Shown here in pieces: positions 1 to 7,936 of a stretch of 64,000 bases of DNA. Numbering within the stretch: position 1 is the first letter of the stretch; every line of letters begins with the position of its first letter. Under the pieces are notes generated by a model. The model was not told the DNA's origin. It saw only the letters and a program-made list of their open reading frames with translations, and did not search any database. Origin of the DNA: Methanobacteriota archaeon (GTDB lineage: Archaea; Halobacteriota; Methanomicrobia; Methanomicrobiales; Methanoculleaceae); assembly GCA_016841955.1 (NCBI GenBank), contig JAENYE010000003.1, forward strand, positions 250,497 to 314,496. The letters are read 5' to 3'. Made by a program: the position numbers and the translations under genes.

Positions 1-2
1 GG

Positions 3-1280
3 GAAGTCCTCATCCATGCGGTCTCCTGCACCCCGCTCCGGCGGCTCGCGCCGGAGTTCAGGCAGGACCTCATGCGGGCGGATATCCCGATAGGCAGGAT
101 CCTCTGCCGCCACCGGATAGAGTCGCGCCGGGAGATCACCGATGCCCGCGTCATCCGCGCCGGTACGGACCTGGCCCGGACGTTCAACGTCCACCGGTGC
201 GAACCGATGCTCTCCCGGAAATACCGGATCATCCACCACGAGGAGCCGCTGATCGCCATCGAGGAGGTCTTCCCCTGCACGGCGTTTGCGGACGAGATCA
301 GGGTGCTGGTCGATGCCCCGTCACGGATCCACATAACCCTGCTCGATATGAACGGCGCCTCGGGCAGGGTGGACGGCGGGGTCGGGGTCACCCTCGACGA
401 GCCCGGGTGCGTCCTGGATGCGCGGAAAGGTACGGGGATCGAGGTGCGCGGCGGCGACGAGGAAGCCCGCCGCAGGGTTGCCGAAGCGGCCCGCGTGGTG
501 ACGGAAGGGCTCGGACTGCCGGGAGGTGCGGAGATCGCCCTCCATACCACCGCACGGCAGCATGCCGGGCTCGGGAGCGGGACGCAGATTGCGCTCGCCA
601 CGGCCGCCGCCCTCTGCCGGCTCTACGACCGGGACGTCCGGGTATCCGACCTTGCGAGGGTCGTCGGCCGCGGCGGGACCTCCGGCATCGGCACGGCGGC
701 GTTCGAGCAGGGCGGGTTCATCCTGGACGGCGGACACCGGTTCGGAACTCCCGGGGCCAAACAGGATTTCCGTCCGTCGGCGGCATCGAGGGGCATCACG
801 CCGCCGCCGGTTCTCGCCCGGCACAGTTTCCCGGATGACTGGCGCATCCTGCTTGTGACGCCGAACACCGGTGCTGGGGCGCACGGGGAAGGAGAGGTCG
901 ATATCTTCCGCACGCACTGCCCGGTGCCGCTCGATGAGGTGCGGGAGCTCTGCCACGAGGTGCTCATGCGGATGATCCCGGGCCTTGTCGAGCACGACCT
1001 CGACCTCTTCGGCTCGGCGATCAATAGGACACAAGCCCTCGGGTTCAAGAAGGTCGAGGTGGCCATGCAGCACCCGGTCGTTCCCTCGCTCCTCGAGGCG
1101 ACGGTGCAGGCCGGCGCCGCCGGTGCGGGCCTGAGTTCGTTCGGGCCGACGGTCTACGCCGTCGGGGATTCCGGGATGGCGGATGTGGCCCGGGCGGCGA
1201 CGGAGATCCTGGGTGACCGGGAAGGGTCGGTGCTCCTGACGCAGGCGAGGAACTGCGGGGCGATCGTGCGGACAGAGTGA
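3..1280 (+). CDS. Chorismate-lyase-like domain fused to beta-RFAP synthase (5' end outside window)
   Basis: The reading frame is open to the first bases of the window, so the N-terminus is missing and the first ATG (72) is internal. Up to about base 290 the protein resembles the Rv2949c-like chorismate pyruvate-lyase family (DUF98): it has IPIGRILCRHRIESRREI and later YRIIHHEEPLIAIEEVFPC. From about base 295 it becomes a GHMP-fold beta-ribofuranosylaminobenzene 5'-phosphate synthase, starting IRVLVDAPSRIHITLLDMNG, with the glycine-rich loop HAGLGSGTQIALA. Beta-RFAP synthase joins PRPP to 4-hydroxybenzoate or p-aminobenzoate with loss of CO2 and PPi, the first committed step of methanopterin synthesis. 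A lyase domain making 4-hydroxybenzoate from chorismate would supply that substrate; this coupling is inferred. The gene stands alone on its 3' side. Confidence 0.88.
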   Translation, partial: EVLIHAVSCTPLRRLAPEFRQDLMRADIPIGRILCRHRIESRREITDARVIRAGTDLARTFNVHRCEPMLSRKYRIIHHEEPLIAIEEVFPCTAFADEIRVLVDAPSRIHITLLDMNGASGRVDGGVGVTLDEPGCVLDARKGTGIEVRGGDEEARRRVAEAARVVTEGLGLPGGAEIALHTTARQHAGLGSGTQIALATAAALCRLYDRDVRVSDLARVVGRGGTSGIGTAAFEQGGFILDGGHRFGTPGAKQDFRPSAASRGITPPPVLARHSFPDDWRILLVTPNTGAGAHGEGEVDIFRTHCPVPLDEVRELCHEVLMRMIPGLVEHDLDLFGSAINRTQALGFKKVEVAMQHPVVPSLLEATVQAGAAGAGLSSFGPTVYAVGDSGMADVARAATEILGDREGSVLLTQARNCGAIVRTE

Positions 1281-1390
1281 CGCCTCGCCCGGCCGCATTT
1301 CATAAGAACAGGTCAAGTATCCAGCATTTCCAGCCCTGGCGGCAGGAACAGGCTTCGTTTTGACACTGTAGAACCTGCTACATTCCGCCC

Positions 1391-1417
1391 CCGATATATT
1401 TTAATAGTTTTATAATA
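1391..1417 (+). promoter_or_regulatory. AT-rich promoter region before the GT2 gene
   Basis: This run, which includes GATATATTTTAATAG, is very A+T-rich against a GC-rich background. It contains TATA-like boxes in the 310-base gap between the RFAP synthase gene and the glycosyltransferase at 1594. It could drive that gene with a leader of about 150 bases. The exact box cannot be fixed by eye. Confidence 0.4.
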
Positions 1418-1593
1418 CTGCAGGCATGGATGCTCGCCAGCACTGCTGATCCCCGATCCGCAGGCAGGAGCCACACCGGGATTTGTTTGAGGCAAAGACC
1501 GGCCGGTTTCTGCAATCCAACCAGAGCACCCGCATCAATCCGGGGAATGCCCTGAAGTACCTCGTAGAGGGATCTAAAAAATCGAGGGATGAG

Positions 1594-2598
1594 ATGGTGT
1601 TATCTGGTGTTTCAGTCGTTATCCCTCTCTACAACAAAGGTCCCTACATCGCCCGTGCCTTAAACTCGGTCCTCGCCCAGACCGTCCGGGACTTCGAGGT
1701 GATCGTGGTGGACGACGGTTCCACCGACGACGGGGCGGAGGTCGTCAGGGGGTTTGCCGACCCCCGGATCCGGCTGATCCGGCAGGAGAACCGGGGGGTG
1801 TCGGCGGCGAGAAACAGGGGGATTGAGGCGGCCCGGGGGGAACTGGTTGCGTTCCTGGATGCTGACGATGAATGGATGCCGGGGCATCTTGAAGCCCTGT
1901 TGAGACTGCGGGACAAGTACCCTCGCGCCGGGGCATACGGGACAGCCTACCTTTTAAAAGAGAAGGATTCGGCGCCCCAGGGCCCACGATTCAGTGCCGA
2001 CATACCCCCGGAACCATGGGAAGGCTTGCTCCCCAACTATTACAGGGACGCCATCCGTGGCACCCCACCGATCTCGTCGTCGATAGTTGCCGTCCCAAAA
2101 TGTATCTTACATGAGATGGGAGGGTTCGATACCGGTGCATGGTACGGGGAGGATGTGGACCTATGGGGACGAATTGCTCTGAAGTATCCTATCGCTTTCT
2201 GCTGGGACGGCATGGGGATCTATCATAAAGAAGCTGCAAATAGGGCATGTAATAAGAAAGAGCCGATCCGAGAGCATATCTTCGTGACCTCCGCGCGAAG
2301 TGCACTGCAGGCCGGAGAGGTGCCGCCGGAGTTGAAAGAAGATCTGCTGGAATATGTCGCATCCAGGCAGATCCAGATCGCATGCCGTAATTTGGAGGCA
2401 GGCAGGCCCGATCTCGCAAGGAACAATTTAAAAGGTTGTAAGACACGGCGCCTATGGAGATCTAAGTATTCGGCCCTGTTCAGAACGTATATTCCTTCCG
2501 GGGCATATCTTGCGTTACGTAACTGGAGATCGAAAATAAAAGGGATATCGGCAATGAAACCGGGGTTTAAAACTCAAGATAGCGGTGCCCCCAAATAA
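1594..2598 (+). CDS. Glycosyltransferase family 2
   Basis: The 334-residue protein begins with a GT-A fold: VSVVIPLYNKGPYIARALNS, then VVDDGSTDDGAEV (nucleotide-sugar binding) and the metal-binding AFLDADDEW (DxD). Enzymes of this kind transfer a sugar from a nucleotide donor to a glycan or lipid carrier at the inner face of the membrane. I chose the ATG at 1594 because it follows a purine-rich GAGGGATGAG and sits directly before the conserved first strand. An in-frame TTG at 1483 would add 37 residues with no family similarity. The C-terminal third is basic and lacks obvious membrane helices. Donor and acceptor cannot be told from sequence. It is the first gene of the surface-glycan region. 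Confidence 0.85.
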   Translation: MVLSGVSVVIPLYNKGPYIARALNSVLAQTVRDFEVIVVDDGSTDDGAEVVRGFADPRIRLIRQENRGVSAARNRGIEAARGELVAFLDADDEWMPGHLEALLRLRDKYPRAGAYGTAYLLKEKDSAPQGPRFSADIPPEPWEGLLPNYYRDAIRGTPPISSSIVAVPKCILHEMGGFDTGAWYGEDVDLWGRIALKYPIAFCWDGMGIYHKEAANRACNKKEPIREHIFVTSARSALQAGEVPPELKEDLLEYVASRQIQIACRNLEAGRPDLARNNLKGCKTRRLWRSKYSALFRTYIPSGAYLALRNWRSKIKGISAMKPGFKTQDSGAPK

Positions 2599-3039
2599 GC
2601 GGGGCGCCGCCCAACGGCGTTATGGGTATTCAGGGACATTTTTGCGAATAGGTCTTCCGGATCCACTCCCGCAGGTCACCCGATACAACGAAGAAACAGA
2701 CGTGCTTGTCCCTCCCGGACCTATGCTTCAGATCGACCCAAAACCGGCTACTTTCCAACCCGTATGCTCAGAACGGCATTCCTTCCGCTCATCCGGGGGC
2801 TCTCCAAAAAAAAAACGGCGGATACAGTTGCCCGGGCTCATGCAGAACATTGTCACCGGTGTTCTGGAACCGGGGGCAGTCGTGCGGGAAAGGGCCGGCA
2901 GGCGTTACGGCGTTCCGGACGCGGGGCAAAAGACCGCTGTAATGCGCCCCGACCGTCTGACGCCGCTCCGGTCGAAGATCCTCCGCCATGACCCGGTATC
3001 CGTTTGCTGTGAAAAGGGGAGGGGGACAGCCAAGAGATC
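2599..3039. other. Intergenic region between convergent GT2 genes
   Basis: About 440 bases lie between the ends of two convergent glycosyltransferase genes. A weak open frame runs through it on the plus strand, but its translation is rich in Pro, Arg and Ser and resembles no family I know. An A9 run near 2808-2816 is the only notable low-complexity tract. Confidence 0.5.
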
Positions 3040-4152
3040 TCAGTACTCCGGAAGATCTTCCGGATCACGCAGACAACGGTGACCGGGATCATGACCTTCT
3101 GTCACTTCGTCGAACTGAACTTCACCTGTCACGGTATGCAATGGTGAAGACTCCTGTCTGAAGGATGGGCTCGATCTCGGGTTCTTCGACGCGCCCATAA
3201 TCTCTACCAGGGCATTGAGAATCAGACCGGATGAGATCAGGAGCATTCCCATGACGAGGGTGAGAGCGCTGACCATCGAGAGCGCAAATGGAAATTTTGC
3301 TGTAATGTAGTAATCCGAAAAGGCCATGAACCCCGCAAAAACTCCGGATGTGGTTAATAATAGTCCGGGCATGCCGAAGAACCAGATCGGTTTTTTACAA
3401 CTGGCGAATTTAACGATCGCATTGAGAACAGATAATCCATGAATCAGCGGATTTTGTGATGAAGAATTCTCAATATCGTAACGGACCCGGATCGGTTCCT
3501 CCGCAACTTTAAGATTGTGAGCGCCGATCTGAATGAGAATCTCGGAACCTGCCGACATATCGTTGCCGCCGAGTTGAATCGTTTGGATCGCTCGTTTCCC
3601 GTATGCCCGGAATCCACTCTGTGAATCAGTAATAGTCAGATCACTTGCATATTGTGTAGCAGTATCAAGGACTTTCATCCCGACCTTCCGATAGGCCGGG
3701 ATGTCTCCACTTGCGCCCTTGATGAACCGGGAGCCTATAACAACATCGTTCCCCTCGCGAAGTTTCCTCAGGAGGCTTTCGATGTCCCTGGGATCGTGCT
3801 GACCATCAGAATCCATGATGACAAGCTCGTCTGCCTCGATCTTCCGTGCCGTGTTGAAGATCGTCTGGAGAGCCCCGCCATAGCCCCGATTGACCTCATG
3901 CTGTACGACGAGGGCACCAAGTGCCCTGGCGATCGGTACCGTGTCGTCTTTAGATCCATCATCGACCACGAGGACGATATCGGCATACTGCCGGGCCCCC
4001 ATAACAGTCTTGGCAATATAGCCTTCTTCATTGTAGGCCGGCATGGCCACAACAGTGCGGATGGAAGAGAGTTTCGCCGGAGTACCGGCAGGGTCTTGTG
4101 GCTGAAAACGATTTCGCTCAACGGTCCAAGCGGGTGCAGGCGATGAACTCAT
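3040..4152 (-). CDS. GT2 glycosyltransferase, dolichol-phosphate sugar synthase type, with C-terminal membrane helices
   Basis: The 370-residue protein has the DPM1/GtrB-like GT2 domain: TVVAMPAYNEEGYIAKTV near residue 33, VVDDGSKDDT, and the metal motif IMDSDGQHDP. Two hydrophobic segments follow at about residues 260-325 (WFFGMPGLLLTTSGVFAGF and a second containing LTLVMGMLLISSGLIL). This layout is typical of enzymes that charge a polyprenyl phosphate with a hexose for protein N-glycosylation or surface polysaccharide. The ATG at 4152 is preceded by AAGGAGG at 8 bases, a strong ribosome site. The last 40 residues are polar and unconserved-looking. It is transcribed away from the beta-helix genes, toward the GT2 gene at 1594. 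Confidence 0.88.
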   Translation of the reverse strand: MSSSPAPAWTVERNRFQPQDPAGTPAKLSSIRTVVAMPAYNEEGYIAKTVMGARQYADIVLVVDDGSKDDTVPIARALGALVVQHEVNRGYGGALQTIFNTARKIEADELVIMDSDGQHDPRDIESLLRKLREGNDVVIGSRFIKGASGDIPAYRKVGMKVLDTATQYASDLTITDSQSGFRAYGKRAIQTIQLGGNDMSAGSEILIQIGAHNLKVAEEPIRVRYDIENSSSQNPLIHGLSVLNAIVKFASCKKPIWFFGMPGLLLTTSGVFAGFMAFSDYYITAKFPFALSMVSALTLVMGMLLISSGLILNALVEIMGASKNPRSSPSFRQESSPLHTVTGEVQFDEVTEGHDPGHRCLRDPEDLPEY

Positions 4153-5309
4153 CGGAAAGCCTCCTTAAAACAGGGTTGATCACCGGTCAGGTGTACCGGG
4201 AATAGAAGACCGTAGTGGGGGGGCATATCCGGTCCTCTATGTTGTATCCGTGTATGGGGAGTACCTCGAGGGTAAAAACGACCGTCACCCTGAATAATAC
4301 CCCTCATTCGCTCCTGTGAACTGCTTCTTAAAGAGCATCTGCAGCCAATGTGTTCGTGATTGGAGGGGCAACTCTCTTTGAAGGTTCCCTTGCAATTAGA
4401 GGCAGAGTTGACATCAATCGACGTTAAGCGATACATAATAAGCAGCCCCCCCAGCATGCTACTGTATAGTATTGAGCCGTTTTCTCAAGTTTACCAAATC
4501 TCGGAAATTGGTACCCTCATGCATAACCATTGCTTTGAACAGGTATTCCATCAATCCCTTGACGGTAGAAGCCATACGGTTTCATGCATATATACCTTTT
4601 GGAGGATAGAACGATCCTGAAAGCCCCGCTGTCCACCCAAATCAAGGGTTGGCCAAAGACAATGGAGCGATCATCGCATTCGGGGAATAGGGCAGGCACT
4701 ACTGCAAGATCAATGACCATTACAGATTATATACGGATATCCCGGATGGAAAAGCAAGACGAAGCAACCGGAGGAGATGCTTATTCATGCGGTATCCCAC
4801 GCATCGATCAAAGCTGATACCGTAGTTCAGAGTGCCTATCAGGCAGTTCTCTCCTCTTTCTGCACCTTTGCTTCCAGGCAACCGCCAGATACTGCCACCA
4901 AACCTCCTGTAACAAAGGCACTCCCCCCCGAACTGCCGCACCATCCGGGGAGGATCCTTCACTCATCAGGTGTGGCCCGGATATCCGGAAGGGCATATGG
5001 CAAGGGAAAATGGGTAATGATTGCCCGTATTCCGGATATACGTTAAATAAAAAGCCCTATCGATGAAAAACCGCATTTGGGGTATCAGATCACCGAAAAA
5101 GCAATATGGTTACAGTAAACCACATCGCCCAAATGAATATATAAACATTTCCCAAACTGAATCCTCTAAGAGAATAAAGGATTATCCCAAAAACTAGGAA
5201 ATTATCCATCCATATCAAGATATATAAGACATAAACCACGATATCAATAAAGAATGAAATAAATAGAAGGGGCAAAGAACGTAATACTGAGGGACTACCC
5301 TCGACGAAT
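4153..5309. other. Long AT-richer intergenic region
   Basis: About 1.15 kb has no convincing gene. Short open frames on both strands have unstructured translations and no ribosome sites. The stretch from about 5050 to 5290 is strongly A+T-rich and holds several TATA-like boxes (for example AATATATAAAC near 5140 and GATATATAAG near 5220). It probably contains the promoter and a leader of up to about 200 bases for the secreted protein gene at 5359. TATA-like boxes also occur near 4587 and 4727. Confidence 0.5.
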
Positions 5310-5338
5310 CCTCTGGAGGCAGATGCAGCCTCCAGAGG
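5310..5338 (+). promoter_or_regulatory. Perfect 11-bp stem-loop just upstream of a translation start
   Basis: CCTCTGGAGGC (5310-5320) and GCCTCCAGAGG (5328-5338) are exact inverse complements around a 7-base loop. The stem ends 7 bases before the AAGGAG ribosome site (5346-5351) and 20 bases before the ATG of the secreted beta-helix protein gene. In RNA it would form a very stable hairpin next to the ribosome site. It could modulate translation, stabilise the mRNA or pause transcription. No U-run follows it directly, so a simple terminator is less likely. Confidence 0.6.
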
Positions 5339-5358
5339 GAATTCTAAGGAGATGATGC

Positions 5359-7734
5359 ATGAAAAAAACCCAATTTCTGGTACTGACATTGTCCGTGATG
5401 CTTGCTATGGTCGCACCAGCACTGGCAGCCCAGGACCAGGAGACCTCCCAGGGTTCGTATGATGTCGTCGTATACATCGACGGTACGACGATCCTTGCGG
5501 AAAACGGTAACGGCCAGATTATCAGCGACGGAACAGCAGGAATCGATGACAGTAAAGTCATACAGGCCGCAGTGAAGGCTGTCAGCAACGGCACCGTGGT
5601 CATTCAGGCCGGAACCTATGCCCTGAACAGTCCCATCGAAGTCGGGGTATCCAATCCTACCTCAACCCCGACACCTACGCCGACTCCCTCCGGGAAGCCG
5701 GACCTTGTGGTGACTGATATCTCCTGGAAACCGCCAAACCCGGAGATCGGGAGTGCAGTGACGCTGAAAGCCACGATCAAGAACCAGGGTGACGCCCCCA
5801 CGCCTGCGGGCACAAAGCACGGTGTCCTCTTCATGTTCGATGACGGGGCCGCCGGGTCCGGTGTCTGGTCCGACACCTACACCGCGTCGATTGCTCCGGG
5901 TGCATGGGTTACGCTGACCGCGAACGGCGGCTCGGCCGGTGCAACCTGGACGGCCGTCGAGGGCACCCACACCGTGAAGGCCACCGTGGACGATGTCAAC
6001 CGGATCGCCGAAAGCGACGAGACGAACAACGTCCGCACCGAGAAGATCACAGTCTCGAAGGCCGCATCGACACCCACCCCGACTCAGACACCGACTCCCA
6101 CGCCAACTGAAGATCCTTCCGACGTGCAGGAGCCCTACAAGGCCCATGCGGTGCCCGGTCGGATCAACTTTGTTGACTTCGACTTCGGAGGCGAAGACGT
6201 TGCGTATCACGATACCGAGACAGGCAACCAGGGCGGCTATTCGTACCGCACCGACAACGCCGACGTGGATATCGGTGAGCGAAGCGGCGTCAACGTGCCG
6301 GTCGTCTCCCACACCTACGCCGAGGAATGGATCACATTCTCCGGAGTACAGGTAGCCGAATCGGGCACCTATGCTGCCACGTTCTACACCAGCACTACAG
6401 AAGACGGGAAGTCCTTCTCGGTTCTGGTAGACGGGACGCAGGTCGCTACGGTCAATGCCCCGAATACCGGCAGCTGGTATACGTTTGCTCCCACCACGGT
6501 GCAGATACCACTCACCGGCGGTGAGCACACGGTGCAGATAGCCATGGATACCGGGTGGGTCGACATGGCGTACGTCGAGTTTGCAACTGCAGCACCGACG
6601 CCCACGCCCACAGCGACGCCGACCGTGACGCCGACGCCCACTGCAACGGCGACACCAAGGCCGACCCAGACTCCGGTACCGACACCCAGCGATGATGTTT
6701 ACGGAGCGGATGCAAACCCGACCGGAAACCCCATCGGTGGAGGTAACGGCTATAACGACATCATCAGCCGGGACGACCCCCGTGTGAAGTTCATCGTCGA
6801 CACGCGGAGCGAGCTCCTCTCGGCCCTGCAGAGCGCACGCTCCGGGGATGTCGTTTACATTGAAGGCAACGCAAACATCGACATGAGCGGCTACTTCAAC
6901 GTCCGGGTACCGGCCGGGGTGACCGTTGCAAGCAATCGGGGTGAGGATGGAGCTGCAGGAGGACGGATCTTCCAGACCAGGCTCACCAATGACAATCGCC
7001 CCTCCGAGTACTGGCCGCCCTTATTCAAGCCCTCCGGGGCAGGGACGAGGTTCACCGGTCTGCGTATTGAAGGACCGGATAAGACCACGAGCGCTCCGGA
7101 TTTAAGATGCGGGATCCAGACCAACTACCAGATGGAAGTGGACAACTGTGAGATCTGGGGCTGGAGCGGTGCCGGGATTGCTGTCTACGGCACCGGAGGT
7201 GGGTCCGACATGAAGAGCGGCGGGTACTTCCACCACAACAACATCCACCACTGCCAGAGATCTGGTATCGGGTATGGTATCGTTGTGGCCAATGGCGCAG
7301 TATCCCTGATCGAAGCTAACTACTTCGACTACTGTCGGCATGCCATCGCCGGTGACGGACACGTCGAGAACGGGTATGAAGTGCGATACAACGTGTTCGG
7401 CTACAACTTCCCGGAGAGCAACAATGCCCACAGGATCGACATGCACGGAGTCAGCACGGCATCCGGGAATGTCGCCGGCGACAGGCTGATCATCCATCAC
7501 AACACGTTCGAAGCCATCAGCACGACCGATTACTGTATTGCCATCCGTGGGATCCCCAGAACAGGGGCATACATCGACCACAACTGGATCAAGTACACCG
7601 GCGATCCGATCGGACGAACCGGCGTTACCACCAGCCAGCTCAACACACGCATGTACATCGGTGAGAACAAGGGGCCGAATGGGCAGACCCTGTCAACCCT
7701 TAGCCAGCGTATCATTTCGACCAGTCTGTCGTAA
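5359..7734 (+). CDS. Secreted modular protein: CARDB + CBM6-like domain + pectate-lyase-like beta-helix
   Basis: The 791-residue precursor opens with a cleavable signal peptide (MKKTQFLVLTLSVMLAMVAP, then ALA-A). Residues 30-95 resemble the first coils of a pectate-lyase superfamily helix (DDSKVIQAAVKAVSNGTVVI), cut short. A Thr/Pro linker leads to a CARDB domain (about 111-232; KPDLVVTDISW, RIAESDETNNV). A second linker precedes a CBM6-like jelly roll (about 262-408; FVDFDFGGEDVAYHDTETGN, SFSVLVDGTQVATVNAP). A third linker leads to a right-handed beta-helix of pectate-lyase type (about 450-791; GDVVYIEGNANIDMSGY, HHNNIHHCQ, GDGHVENGYEVRYNVFGYN). The protein probably binds and perhaps cleaves an acidic polysaccharide outside the cell. 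Lyase activity is not proven. The start has AAGGAG at 7 bases. Its 3' end is duplicated in the next gene. Confidence 0.85.
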   Translation: MKKTQFLVLTLSVMLAMVAPALAAQDQETSQGSYDVVVYIDGTTILAENGNGQIISDGTAGIDDSKVIQAAVKAVSNGTVVIQAGTYALNSPIEVGVSNPTSTPTPTPTPSGKPDLVVTDISWKPPNPEIGSAVTLKATIKNQGDAPTPAGTKHGVLFMFDDGAAGSGVWSDTYTASIAPGAWVTLTANGGSAGATWTAVEGTHTVKATVDDVNRIAESDETNNVRTEKITVSKAASTPTPTQTPTPTPTEDPSDVQEPYKAHAVPGRINFVDFDFGGEDVAYHDTETGNQGGYSYRTDNADVDIGERSGVNVPVVSHTYAEEWITFSGVQVAESGTYAATFYTSTTEDGKSFSVLVDGTQVATVNAPNTGSWYTFAPTTVQIPLTGGEHTVQIAMDTGWVDMAYVEFATAAPTPTPTATPTVTPTPTATATPRPTQTPVPTPSDDVYGADANPTGNPIGGGNGYNDIISRDDPRVKFIVDTRSELLSALQSARSGDVVYIEGNANIDMSGYFNVRVPAGVTVASNRGEDGAAGGRIFQTRLTNDNRPSEYWPPLFKPSGAGTRFTGLRIEGPDKTTSAPDLRCGIQTNYQMEVDNCEIWGWSGAGIAVYGTGGGSDMKSGGYFHHNNIHHCQRSGIGYGIVVANGAVSLIEANYFDYCRHAIAGDGHVENGYEVRYNVFGYNFPESNNAHRIDMHGVSTASGNVAGDRLIIHHNTFEAISTTDYCIAIRGIPRTGAYIDHNWIKYTGDPIGRTGVTTSQLNTRMYIGENKGPNGQTLSTLSQRIISTSLS

Positions 7735-7751
7735 CTCCACTCATCTTTTTT
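7363..7751 (+). repeat. Direct repeat, copy 1 (389 bases identical to 9338-9726)
   Basis: By direct reading this segment is base-for-base identical to 9338-9726. It covers the last third of the beta-helix domain, the stop codon and the T-run beyond it. Weaker but clear similarity continues about 45 bases further, past the stop. Identity that includes non-coding bases indicates recent duplication or gene conversion, not protein-level selection. Confidence 0.93.
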
Positions 7752-7752
7752 T
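7746..7752 (+). terminator. Oligo-T terminator after the first beta-helix gene
   Basis: A T7 run begins 11 bases after the stop codon. Archaeal RNA polymerase commonly stops at such oligo-T tracts. The paralogue has a T6 run at the matching place (9721-9726). Confidence 0.55.
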
Positions 7753-7936
7753 GTCGTGTCGCGGTCCGGAACCCGCACCCATCCATGCGCCAGTAACAGG
7801 CATAGCGTGAGGAACAGCATCCATAGCGGAACACTTTCTCGCAAACCCTCATAGTATCTTGGCCTTGACATTTGTCCGACCACAAGCCCCAGGGCAAAAA
7901 TGTTTTTCACAACAGAGGGTATAAGGCACAAGATGG

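Noticed and set aside
2585-3082. 165-codon frame between the two GT2 genes.
   Set aside because: Its translation is basic and Pro/Ser-rich with no motif, and it has no ribosome site. It overlaps the ends of both real genes.
5090-5389. 99-codon hydrophobic minus-strand frame upstream of the secreted protein gene.
   Set aside because: Hydrophobic residues arise from the AT-rich leader. The frame runs into the signal-peptide coding region of the opposite gene and has no ribosome site.
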